Assembly: GCA_963575745.1 (NCBI GenBank)
Contig: CAUYUJ010020189.1
Location: forward strand, 1 to 64,000
From: Prorocentrum cordatum
Lineage: Eukaryota > Sar > Dinophyceae > Prorocentrales > Prorocentraceae
DNA length: 64,000 nt
Reading direction: 5' to 3'
Each line of letters begins with the position of its first letter. The stretch's first letter is position 1. Below are positions 49,446 to 59,129 of this stretch, piece by piece. Under the pieces are notes generated by a model. That model had not been told where the DNA came from and did no database searches. It saw nothing but the letters and a program-made list of their open reading frames with translations. Both the position numbers and the translations under genes were made by a program.

Positions 49446-50435
49446 TTACCCTTGGAGCAATCCTTTGCACAGTGCACAGTACTCAGCACGCGCAAAGCAG
49501 GTGGGCCACTCTTTGACATCTGTTGTTACAGTGGGCACCTCGGGCGCGCCCTCCTTACCCCTGGTCTTGGCCAGGGTTTCGCACATCGAATTCGAGCAAG
49601 CCGCGTGATACCAAAGAGTGCAGAAAGGACAGCACAGAAGCGCTGCATCATCCCGAGCAGCACCGAAGCACGCAAAACAAGTTTTGCTTGGGTCTGGAAC
49701 GCCGGCTCCGCGTTCTGCGGTCTCGCACATGCCCTTCAAACGCAAGATGTGGGAGGGCACGATGGGGCGGTCTGTCTTTAGCCGGCGCATGTAACACCCT
49801 GTGTCTTTCCAGATTATTTCGGTGGCTTTGGGGAAATAGTGTTGCCTCTCGTCGGGCCTAATGCCAGGCATTGCGCACAACACCTCTCCCTCTCTATCCC
49901 TGACAATGTGACCGAATAATCGCTCAGGCACAGCAAAACTGGCGAGAGTGAATCTCATCCCGACTCTTTCGTCATCAGGCCCAACAACAGGCACTCCTAC
50001 AAACGCCAAGCGGTTTCCGATATCATGATTGGCCCGATCGTCCAACATTCTCTCGAATATTTCAACAGACAAATTAACTTCAGCACGCCAGAGCTCGATG
50101 CAACTCACGAATGCGGGGTCATCATGATCCACGGCAGAGTACTCGTGGCACGGTGAGGCCGGGGCCAAATCTAAAGCAACATCTGCAAACTGCTCTACGA
50201 ATTGGGCGTCCTCGTCGTCATGGCGACCAGGGTCAACCCCAGGGACATCTGGGCCATCGGAGAACAGATGCAAATCCAACTGGTCAGCAATGTGAGCCCT
50301 CCTCTCATCATCAGCGGCCCTGAATCGCACCCCCCTCCCATCGGTTCGGGGTTCAACGTGCCCTTCTGGATCGGGTGCGTAATCTCCCCCCCCTGCGGCG
50401 TCTGCTACAACTTCGGCAACTTCTGCTGGCAAGTC
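49446..50435 (-). CDS. Exon with PHD-like zinc finger
   Basis: 330 codons after the likely splice acceptor GCCAG|GACTTGCC at 50435. The frame above that is an artefact of the tetranucleotide repeat. An acidic N-terminal half (DDEDAQFVEQFADVALDLAPA) is followed by a middle region and a C-terminal Cys/His finger, CFAC...LLCCPFCTLWYHAAC...CALCKG, which fits the C4HC3 spacing of PHD fingers (histone-tail readers) though with a long last loop. It is probably the 3' exon of the minus-strand gene that continues upstream to 54932. Confidence 0.6.
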   Translation of the reverse strand, partial: DLPAEVAEVVADAAGGGDYAPDPEGHVEPRTDGRGVRFRAADDERRAHIADQLDLHLFSDGPDVPGVDPGRHDDEDAQFVEQFADVALDLAPASPCHEYSAVDHDDPAFVSCIELWRAEVNLSVEIFERMLDDRANHDIGNRLAFVGVPVVGPDDERVGMRFTLASFAVPERLFGHIVRDREGEVLCAMPGIRPDERQHYFPKATEIIWKDTGCYMRRLKTDRPIVPSHILRLKGMCETAERGAGVPDPSKTCFACFGAARDDAALLCCPFCTLWYHAACSNSMCETLAKTRGKEGAPEVPTVTTDVKEWPTCFARAEYCALCKGLLQG

Positions 50436-50454
50436 CTGGCGGGGGCAGAAGAGA

Positions 50455-50481
50455 GGTAGGTAGGTAGGTAGGTAGGTAGGT

Positions 50482-50540
<59 letters not shown>

Positions 50541-50641
50541 CATGTAGGTAGATAGGTAGGTAGGTAGGTAGGTAGGTAGGTAGAGAGGGAGATAGAAAGA
50601 GAGGGAGAGGGAGAGGGGCAATGATACAGTGAGAGACTCTC

Positions 50642-50660
<19 letters not shown>
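50455..50660. repeat. (AGGT)n/(AGGC)n and (GA)n microsatellites
   Basis: GTAG/GCAG tetranucleotides (50455-50585), then GAGA runs to ~50660. They sit in a presumed intron. 50700-51055 shows no gene. Confidence 0.9.
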
Positions 50661-50672
<12 letters not shown>

Positions 50673-51055
50673 CTGGCGTAATCAAGGGAACTCACGCGCA
50701 ACAACAGTCACCCACCCACCGCATTACAACAGACGCAAGTCACTCACATGCGAAACCGCATTACAATAGAAGGCCACGACACGTGAATGTAGCAACAATT
50801 GTATTTACGAGACTCGGCTCGGTAGCAACGGTTCCTCAATCGCAAGAGGCCGGTGATCATCGCCACCGTCTTCCAGTGCAAGAGCCTCCCTTACCCCCTA
50901 TACCCCAGAATTATTTCTTGTTGTATGTTTTACGTTGTGCCCCTATTCTAACACATCTACTGGCCGATCCCCTGCCCCCATCTTAACCTTCTCCGCTCCA
51001 TGTACCCGCTCCTGTGTCTCTACTTGCTACTACGTATACCTGGCATGACATCCCA

Positions 51056-52832
51056 CTACCCCTCCTTGGCGCCATCTGGTACAGTAAGAGCTCTCAGCCG
51101 TGGTCGACGCAGAGGCTCCGATACTTCAAATACTTCTCTACATTCTGGAAGTAAGTTTGTCATGTCTTTCGTTCCGCATATCTCGAGGTTTCTATCTCCA
51201 CCATCCTTGACGAGAGCTTGCATACCTGCAAACAACTGCAATGATGTCGCAAACCTTGCTGGTTTGAGCGGCGCGATGGATGTTTCTTGGACACAAACTT
51301 CTTTCAACGTGAATGTGTAGTAATGCTTGTTACAGATGATCCAATGAGAACCATTGCACCGTATAATTGCGTCAGTTGTCTCCCCGTAAGCTTCCGAGAA
51401 TTCGTTGATAAACGTCGCGAGTTTTTTAGAATTCCAAGCGCCAAACGTTAAAGCTGCAGAAGAATAATCACGAAGCGATTTCACCATTGGCACCGGGGCA
51501 GGCTTGAACCCTGGGCAAGCCACTTGGGCTCGAGACCATCTGCCTGGTTGTGCAAGCACATTGTTGACATTATAAAAATGACACGAGCAGTCCTCCACAA
51601 TCGTATCTATCATCGGTCGTATGTGAGACCACTTGGTACCTTTCGTACGTCGGTCACCCAAGCCGATGTACTTACGTATCGAGGTTCGGGCGTCTAAGAG
51701 TGGAAGCTCGATGCGAGGACAACGACGGGAAATTCCTTGGAGAATATTGTTGATTCCTTCTATCTCCTGGGTGGTGGTGTGCCATCGCAGACAGACCAAA
51801 CGAGCAAACGCATATAAAGGGGTTCCAAGTTTCCCTGTCTCGGCGCACAACTGGACATCTCTTGAAAACATATACTTGATCTTCCTAGCTGCTGGATGCA
51901 GGGCCTCTGGGGCCTCTTGGTCCCACATGTCCCTGCAAATCTGCTGACGACTCGGACACACAGAGTTCGGCTCTGACTTCGCCAAGGTAAGAAACGCCAA
52001 CGGCCACTCATCGAGCTTTTCCAATATTCTTGAATTAAAGTCAGCTTGATTTCGTGCATTCAATTTGTCTGCTATCATATGCGTGTGACCTGCACGCCCA
52101 GCATGTTTGTCTGTTATTTGTTCAAACTCATCTGAAAATCTTTTACCACGATCCCACACTAGTTTGGCAAGTGAAGTTGGACAGTTGCCAGGGAACTTCT
52201 TGGCGCAGAAGTGGGCGAAGTGATCTAATGGCCTCCTGGTTTCATGAGCAATTTCTATCATTTCCCAAAACCGATCATCCCTCAAGGCTTTCACTGCTAC
52301 TTCTGCCCATTTTGTCATTTTTTCCTTGTGCAAGCGTGAGTCTTCTGCGTGCGGGTCGTCATCTGCATTCACATTGGCACGCCGGGGCCGCTCCTGGCGT
52401 TCTCTCTCCTTCTCTGCTGGTGTAATGTACTTGTGCGTGAGAACATCCACAACAACGCGTTTCACCTGCTCACGCGGGGGGGCCATTATGAACGCTTCGC
52501 AGTTGGACACAGCTCCCCATCTCCCCCGGATGCATTTTGGGGGAACTTTTCGAGCATATGTGTTTGCGTGTCTTGGGTAATACTCCAACCAGCAATCATA
52601 AACGTCACGTGCTTTCTCCCTCCAGCATATCATAACTTTGCTTAGGGCAGCGTAGAATGGATAGCCTGATTCAAAATAACTCTTGAACAGCTGGTCACAA
52701 TGATTCAATTGGCTTTTTACCATCAACTGGTATTGGTGGAGAAGACAGTCATGATCCAGAAAAACGACATGTGGTAGCCTAGCAGTGACCTCTGCGAGAT
52801 ACTTCCGCGTCTTGGCTTGATCTCCACCTCCC
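51056..52832 (-). CDS. Large exon, unknown domain, possibly transposase-derived
   Basis: ~590 codons after a likely acceptor GGCCAG|GGGAGG at 52832. Features: VVFLDHDCLLHQYQLMVKSQL, WGAVSNCEAFIMAP, a charged linker, KLVWDRGKRFSDEFEQITDKHAG, and CLRWHTTTQEIEGINNILQGISRR. The D-H-D-C...H and the TQEIEGINN pattern recall RNase-H-fold transposases, but I cannot assign a family. The C-terminus to TAG at 51056 may be read past a donor such as ACT|GTACCA. Confidence 0.5.
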
Positions 52833-52867
52833 CTGGCCCTTGCAAGTGGCGTACGATCGCGTGTGCA

Positions 52868-53000
52868 ACGAAATAATGATGATGGCAATGATGATGATGA
52901 TATCGATGATGGTCATGATCATGATCATGACGATGACAATGATAAAGACGATGGTAATGCTAATGATAACGATAATGGTGATCATGTGCCTGACCCCTGA
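52868..53000. repeat. (ATG)n/(ATC)n microsatellite in a presumed intron
   Basis: GATGATGATG and ATGATCATGATC runs just upstream (minus strand) of the large exon. Confidence 0.8.
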
Positions 53001-53158
53001 CTGCGCTTCTGATACAACTACAGTTAAAGTCTTGCCACTGGGAGCTTCACCAGGACATAAAGCCCCGTTCTGGCCCCAGTTGCGCCTACCCCGAGGAACG
53101 CCTAAGGAGTGTCATATGAACCCCCGAGCCCCTTCAGAAACCAAAGTGGACCTTATGC

Positions 53159-53593
53159 CTAGGCTATGACTGTGCATTCGCTGCCCGCCACCCCTGTGCC
53201 ACCTGCATCGGTTACGGCGAGCCACGCCTGAGCAACTTGACATGTTTCTCCTGCTGGTTCGTCTCCCTCTACTGCTGGCGGTGGCTCGGCTGGAACAGGC
53301 ACGATTGCGTCAGAAGCATAATCGCAAAGAGCCCCTGGCGCAGATGACGAGGGAGGAAGGATCGCCAATGCAGGTTTGTCCGCAGTGTCTTCACGCACCG
53401 CACCTGGGACATCGTCCGCCAGAGCTGGCACAACACCCCCACCACTTGGGATAGCACCCACAGAACACAACTGTTTTCTGATGATCCCCAGGGTACCTTC
53501 AGCAGTTGAATCGTAAACCACTTGCAAGTCACCCAAAATAGTGCGTTCCTCGCACGACTCAAGGATATCTTCGAAACCAGTTCCATCGAGCAC
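53159..53593 (-). CDS. Small ORF, probable exon, Ala/Pro/Gly-rich
   Basis: ~145 codons (GTGFEDILESCEERTILGDLQVVYDSTAEGTLGIIRKQL...). The first 50 residues look like a folded segment and the rest is low complexity. It lies between the coiled-coil exon and the large exon on the same strand, so it is likely part of the same transcript. Confidence 0.4.
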   Translation of the reverse strand: MLDGTGFEDILESCEERTILGDLQVVYDSTAEGTLGIIRKQLCSVGAIPSGGGVVPALADDVPGAVREDTADKPALAILPPSSSAPGALCDYASDAIVPVPAEPPPAVEGDEPAGETCQVAQAWLAVTDAGGTGVAGSECTVIA

Positions 53594-53994
53594 AGGTTCT
53601 AGAGAGCGTTTTGTTTACTTCTTGCAGCCCAAGTTTGGCATTCCGAGCGATTTCGTGTGATTGCTATGGGGTGTCTCTGACCTTTGACAGTCCAAGGTCA
53701 GATATCCCCCATACCAGCCACTCGGAAGCTTTCGGATTGTCACAGAACCATGAGATAGAGAGGCAAGGAGAGCACGACAAGGGATAACGAGGTTGAAATC
53801 ATGAGAGGGAGGGAGAGGGCGAGAGAGAGAGAGAGGGGGGAGTCGGAGGGAGTGAGAGGGAGTTGACAGAGAGAGGGATGGACTGGCTCATCAGCGCCGG
53901 CCAAGAAGTTGAGAGCACATGATAGAACTGGGGAGATACAAACACATGCGCGCATGCTCACAATATGCAGAGCGCCCCCCAAAAAAGAAGTCCT

Positions 53995-54932
53995 GCTGTG
54001 AAAATTGATTGAACTTCTGTGACGTGCAATTTGGACGCTTGCCAAACCTTAGCATTTGTACCATCAGCTCGGTATTGATTCAAAGCGAATTTCCACCCGG
54101 GCGCCCTCTTGAGAGCATGATCATAAAGAGATGCTGCCATTGTAAGAAAAAACGCCTTGGATGATGCAACCATCGCTGCCCTGCATTTGATTTCCCATGA
54201 TGTGACGGTCTTGTGACTTGTGTCCCTCATGAGGCATAGTCCCACGCCCCTGGCAGACACGTTTGACATAGAAATCCTTAAGGCAAGGAGCAGCCCACCT
54301 GTCACAGAATATCTGGTAGCACCCTTACCTCGGAATTCGTTTTTCTGATCTGATCTCAACATCGTGGATACAGCAAGTGATTTTGCTTTAGCCTTGGCAC
54401 GCGATTTAGCCATCCTCGAAATCTTTTTACTCTGTACTTTTCTAGTTGTACGTGCTTTTGTTCTTGCGTTGGCGAGTTCAGTTCTCAAACTCTCGATCGT
54501 CGCATCCCGTTGTCGTATTTTGTGAACCAGCTGCTCATGAGTCATGCTGCTGTAGCACTCCTGCACCACCCCACCATCACCTGGATCCTCCTGGCATGCC
54601 GGAGGGGGTTCTGGAAGAGGAACGCCTTTGGCAATGCAAATATTTCTGAACACTGCCCCCCAGCAAGTTTGATCAACAGGAAGCCGAAGAGATAACGCAG
54701 CTTGGAAAAGCACGTCGAGTTGATAACAGTCTCCACCCACTTTTAGGCCATACACGTTTGGGCACGCCAACAGCGCCGATGGATTCTTGAGCGCCCACCG
54801 AACATCCCAGTCTTGAGAAACTGCCCGCACAAGGTTGTGAATGCATACCTCGGGCACCACGAGCGATCCATCAGAAACATGTGCATTTTTACTTATATGT
54901 GCAAGTACTCGCCCGCAGAAAGAATCGGCCAT
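53995..54932 (-). CDS. First exon: N-terminal domain plus basic coiled coil
   Basis: ATG at 54932 (MADSFCGRVLAHISKNAHVS) shortly after a leader relic; the frame is open upstream to 55130 without support. Residues ~1-115 form a Cys/Trp-containing domain (VRAVSQDWDVRWALKNPSALLACPN). Residues ~150-210 are a coiled coil turning very basic (SKKISRMAKSRAKAKAKS). The rest is mixed. The coding part probably ends at a donor near 54020 (ACAGAA|GTTCAA). Function unknown; the gene likely continues to the PHD-like exon. Confidence 0.5.
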
Positions 54933-54943
54933 GCTTCTGGGCG

Positions 54944-54965
54944 CTCGGAGCCGCAATGGCTGTGG
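54944..54965 (-). other. Relict spliced leader at the 5' end of the PHD-finger gene
   Basis: The minus strand reads CCACAGCCATTGCGGCTCCGAG, alignable to the leader with four substitutions and one extra base, 11 bp before the ATG at 54932. Confidence 0.65.
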
Positions 54966-55738
54966 AAGTAGACTGAACAAAGCGAGAGAGACAGAGAGAA
55001 AGAGATAACGGGAGAGACAGAAGGGGGGGGGCCTCTTTGAAATACATTCGCTTCGAAACCTCACTACAGATCCGTTAGAGCAGAACTCTTGCAACGACAA
55101 CCTGTTGGGCAAGCCTTCGGAGCACGCCATCTGCAGTCGTTATTGTTTGTTTCCAAAGGGCACAATGTACCGATCTGCCGCCGCACACTTCCCTTGAGCC
55201 CCCCCCCAATCCGACCCTGTGGATGACGAGTGGGCCTACTCGAAACAAACTGATTCATGCTGTGGTATTTCGTAAAAGTGTACACGCCAGACCAAACAAT
55301 ATGTGATCGCCTACCTCTCCCTTAAGATCACTGCGAAAACCCCTATTCCACACACCGCTCACGCGATACCCCGTTCAAGGATGACGCACATTTGCATATA
55401 ATGAACCGTGCGTTTTCATGTTTCATAATGTTATTTTTTGTTGTGTTGTTATGTGTGAAACGTGGTTTCTGGAATTGTAGACCAGTCAATTTTCAAGTTG
55501 CGTATTCGGGATCTCGTTGTCTCGCTTGAGTAAAATCGTGGTTTCTTGTTCGGTATGATGTAGATGTTGGCTTTGGGCTAACTGTTTTTTTTTTTTTGAA
55601 ACTCAATTGCTTGGGGGTCGTTCTTACTTGATAATGATGACGCGGTGACCAGGGGTGCAGGGGCCAAGGGCTTCAGATCCTCAGGGTCTACCCCGCAGGG
55701 AGGGGGTCACGTTTAAGAGCCCAACGCCCCACCCCACG
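54966..55738. other. Spacer before the LINE region, no gene seen
   Basis: AT-richer than average, with a T-run at 55586-55598. No repeat or ORF supported. Confidence 0.4.
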
Positions 55739-57335
55739 CAATCCTGTCGGCCAGGGCGAGGCCAGAATCGACTACATTGCGACGCCCATGCGTACGGGTG
55801 ACCAGGACTTCGCTACAGCTATCAGTGATACTTCGATGGCACGGGGACCAGCTCGTGACCAAAGGATGTTAGAGGCATCAGCCCGCGTGGGCCGATTTGT
55901 TCTTCAGCGTTTTCCGCCCCGGCACATGAAGTCGCGGGGCAACCCACCATGTGATGGCGTTGCAAAAGATCTGGCAGAAGTGGGCCGAGGCTGAGGCGGA
56001 GGCTGGAGGCAATGACGGACCCACCATGCCGCTGATCAGCTGTGTGCCCCGGTACCTAGACAGCCTCATCGACGAGTTGTGGGATACTGCTCTAACAATG
56101 ACAAACATCTCTCCAACGGAACTGCTGGGCCAGCTCTCCGACGGGCAACGGTGCATGAGCGAATGCTATACCATTGCGACCTCTACCCGATCATCGCGCC
56201 ACCTCGTGGACGGAGTGGCCAGTGCAGTACCCAAAAAGATCGCACTACGCACAGACAGCAAAGATAGTCATCGTTTGCAACTTGGGCGCTTGAGTGGTCT
56301 CAGTATTACGAGTGGCCAACTTATTTAATTTTCTGTTCTTAGTGACCATGCCCCAGCTGACAAGCCCCAAGCCAGACTCCCATCAGCGGCCGCCGGCTTC
56401 AACCTGAACAGCAACGAGAGATGGCCGCTGAAGGTGATGGCCAAGCTGAGAGTGCAGCACGAGGACGCCTACCGCTCGTGCGCCAGGGACAACAACGCAT
56501 TGACGGATATGGAGAACAAGTGCAAGCTGGAGCTGGACTACGACCGTTCCACCAAGCCGTCCGAGGTGGAGGGAAAGGCTGCACAGGCCAAGGCGGACGT
56601 GAAGACAGCGGACTACCACGGCCACCCCCAGGGCAAGAAGCCCGACGTGATGATGCTTGCGGTACTCTACCACCCCAAGGAGTGCTGAAGGAGGACGCCG
56701 ACCACGTTGGGGCGGTCATGGACGTGGGCGACGTGGTGGCCGTGCAGGGGGCTAAGGGGGCGTGTGGAGCTGCCGGTGCTGTAGCTCCCCAGGTGGACTC
56801 GCCTCAGGCCATGCGTTGCTTCATGAATAAGTGCATGGATGAGGTGAAGGCGGACGTAGTTCGTTGGATTTTGACGGCAGGTCGCCATCGGAAGTTGATC
56901 GAGTCCGATGGCATGCAGAATCAGGCGATGAAGTGGCAGAAGAATGTAGGCCTAGTTATCGACGACTGCTATGCCCCCCGCTCCGAGTGCGCCTTTTGTC
57001 GTGGAGCAGGCGTTCTGGGCAAAGCCAAAGGCATAGGGCAAGAAGAAAAGTGAATGAGTCGCATGATTGGGAGGCTCCCGTCGTGAGCCACCTGAATTAG
57101 TGGCTTGGGCTTTGAGCTGCAGTTTTGTTTAGGTGAGAAACACGTTCAGTGCCGTTTAATAGCTCGTCACCAGTCCAACGGTCAGAGGGCCGATGACTGA
57201 CGTGCGAAGCTGCCCACCAGTGGGCGGGCGCCTCGCGTGTTGCGTCCGTGCACGCACGCGCGCGCAGGCCTCCCTGTCGGCAGGCCTTGCGAGGGCTCGC
57301 GAGACCTCGTAGATTGGGGTTGCGTTGTCAAAAAA
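55739..57335 (+). pseudogene. Scrambled, internally deleted LINE copy
   Basis: Three blocks match the complete LINE in altered order: 55739-56130 corresponds to 59237-59630 (endonuclease end, RIDYIATPM), 56165-56400 to 58730-58960 (endonuclease middle), and 56400-57335 to the 3' end (62340-63286; NSNERWPLKVMAKL...HPQGKKPD). Frames are broken. It ends with a short A-run at 57330-57335 directly joined to the repeat sequence GCGCGCTTAG. Confidence 0.8.
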
Positions 57336-58146
57336 GCGCGCTTAGACTCGAAGAGTCGCGCGGTGGACGATGGCGCGGGCCCGGAGGGACATATTATCAA
57401 CTGGGGAGGCCCAGGAGGGGAAGGGCTCGGGGTTGCTCCGTGGTCAGACCCAGGCGGATGACGGGAAGCGCGCTTAGACTCGAAGAGTCGCGCGATGGAC
57501 GTCGGTCCTGGCCCGGAGGGAAATTCAATTGGGGAGGTCCAGGATGGGAAGGGCTCGGTATACCTCCTTTATTCGAACCTGGCGGATTCCCCAGAATGGC
57601 CATTTCGCCTGAGCGAGGCTATGGCGCGAAGATGACGGGAAGCGCGCTTAGACTCGAAGAGTCGCGCGATGGACGTTGTTTCCGGGCCCGGAGGGGAAAA
57701 TATTTAGGTCCAGGGGGGGAGTGGTGGGGGCGCACCTGGCGGATGACGGGAAGCGCGCTTAGACTCGAAGAGTCGCGCGTGGACGTTTTTCGGGCCCGGA
57801 GGGGGAATTTCAAGTGGGGGGGTTCCAGGGGGGGGGTGGTGGCGGGGGTCGGCCTGGGGCCGCGAGCGGGCGGATGACGGGAAGCGCGCTTAGACTCGAA
57901 GAGTCGCGCGATGGACGTTTGCATACCGGCCCGGAGGGGAAAGCATTTATCAAGTGGGGGGGTCCAGGGGGGGAGCGGCGGCGCCGCCGCTCCTTGAGGT
58001 TCACCTGGCGGATGACGGGAAGCGCGCTTAGACTCGAAGAGTCGCGCGATGGACGTTGGTCACTGGCCCGGAGGGGAAAGCATTTACCAAGTGGGGGGGT
58101 CCAGGGGGGGAGTGGCGGCGCCGCCGCTCCTCCAGGATCACCTGGC
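57336..58146 (+). repeat. LINE 5' tandem repeats, 110-175 bp units
   Basis: Partial unit at 57336, then GATGACGGGAAGCGCGC starts at ~57456, 57631, 57741, 57871 and 58010, the last passing to the LINE at 58147. The hairpin GACTC-GAA-GAGTC with outer CGCGC/GCGCG is present in nearly all units. Confidence 0.9.
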
Positions 58147-58189
58147 GGATGACGGGAAGCGCGCTTAGAAGGCCCAGGCTCGAGCGATT

Positions 58190-59128
58190 TTGGGCGACAC
58201 GGAGTCGCCAGCGGGGTCGCAATCCCTCGCGCAGCATGCAAGTGCGATGGCATGGCATCGATGTTTCGTATTTTGCCTTCTTTCGCATGCCGTCGCTGAG
58301 CTGAATACTACGTGCTGGTGGGCCGAGCGCTGGACGGCGGCGCGACCGTCCTGGAGTCTCTCGAAATTATTGACCATGACCGACAGAGACGAGCAAGTGC
58401 ACAGCACGAGGAGTTACCACCGAGCCTGCCGCACCATCCTCGCCAGAGGGCGAGTGTGGTTCAAGGGCGACCTCTACGAGGGCCAGGATGCAGTGGCGAA
58501 GCTATGCAGAATGGCGGCCTGTAACGGTGTTGTACTCGCTCCAACTCTTCTTCCTGCCCAATATTGTCTACCACGGCGAGGCTTCATCAAGCTATGGTCA
58601 TACAGCGTCGAGACTATGCTGATGCCTGGCCGACTGGATGAAGTTCTTCGACACGCTGCTGCTGCGCGGGTGGACGTACTCATTCTTCAGGGCACCATGC
58701 TTTCCGTCGAGCAACAGTGGGAGAGCGAACACTACATCATTACGCCCTCGCCCCGATCATCACGATACCTCAAGAAGGACGGTGTGGCCATCGCAGTATC
58801 CAAAAAGATTGCACTTCGAACTGATATCAAAGTTATTCATCGTTGGCAGCTTGGACGTTTGGTTGGCCTCAGAATTACACGTGGCCAATTGATTAACTTC
58901 TATGTCCTTTGTGGATATGCCCCAACAGACAAGCCCCAGGCCAGACCCATCACTGCGGCCGCCCATGCAGCTTACAATAGAGCCAAGGACGATTCGTTTG
59001 AGAATGTGAGCAAAGCATTGAGTTCTATTCCTGGGCGGTGTGCTGTTATATTAGCGCTCGACGGCAACGGTAGCATGGCATCTTCTCTTCCGGAGGTGGG
59101 ATACGCCAGCTCCAGATCACAATATTGA
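58190..59128 (+). CDS. LINE N-terminal ORF with APE-type endonuclease
   Basis: ~312 codons. The N-terminal ~145 residues are not recognised. The endonuclease part starts ~residue 155: ARVDVLILQGT (LQET in active enzymes, so the catalytic Glu is Gly), VAIAVSKKI, GRLVGLRIT, FYVLCGYAPT and ALDGNGS (GDFN-like). The domain ends in the next frame as GETRIDYIA. Its role is to nick target DNA to prime reverse transcription. The start chosen is the first frame-consistent codon after the repeats. Confidence 0.8.
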   Translation: MGDTESPAGSQSLAQHASAMAWHRCFVFCLLSHAVAELNTTCWWAERWTAARPSWSLSKLLTMTDRDEQVHSTRSYHRACRTILARGRVWFKGDLYEGQDAVAKLCRMAACNGVVLAPTLLPAQYCLPRRGFIKLWSYSVETMLMPGRLDEVLRHAAAARVDVLILQGTMLSVEQQWESEHYIITPSPRSSRYLKKDGVAIAVSKKIALRTDIKVIHRWQLGRLVGLRITRGQLINFYVLCGYAPTDKPQARPITAAAHAAYNRAKDDSFENVSKALSSIPGRCAVILALDGNGSMASSLPEVGYASSRSQY

Positions 59129-59129
59129 C

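Noticed and set aside
49288-49470. Thr/His repeat ORF
   Set aside because: Complement of the (GT)n run.
51000-51320. Plus-strand ORF at the 3' side of the large exon
   Set aside because: Antisense overlap with the better supported minus-strand exon.
57237-57877. ORFs within the LINE 5' repeat arrays (also 36.8-37.2 and 63.2-63.8 kb)
   Set aside because: Each unit reads LRLEESRDGR-like because unit lengths are near multiples of three in places; the DNA hairpin, not the peptide, is conserved across arrays.
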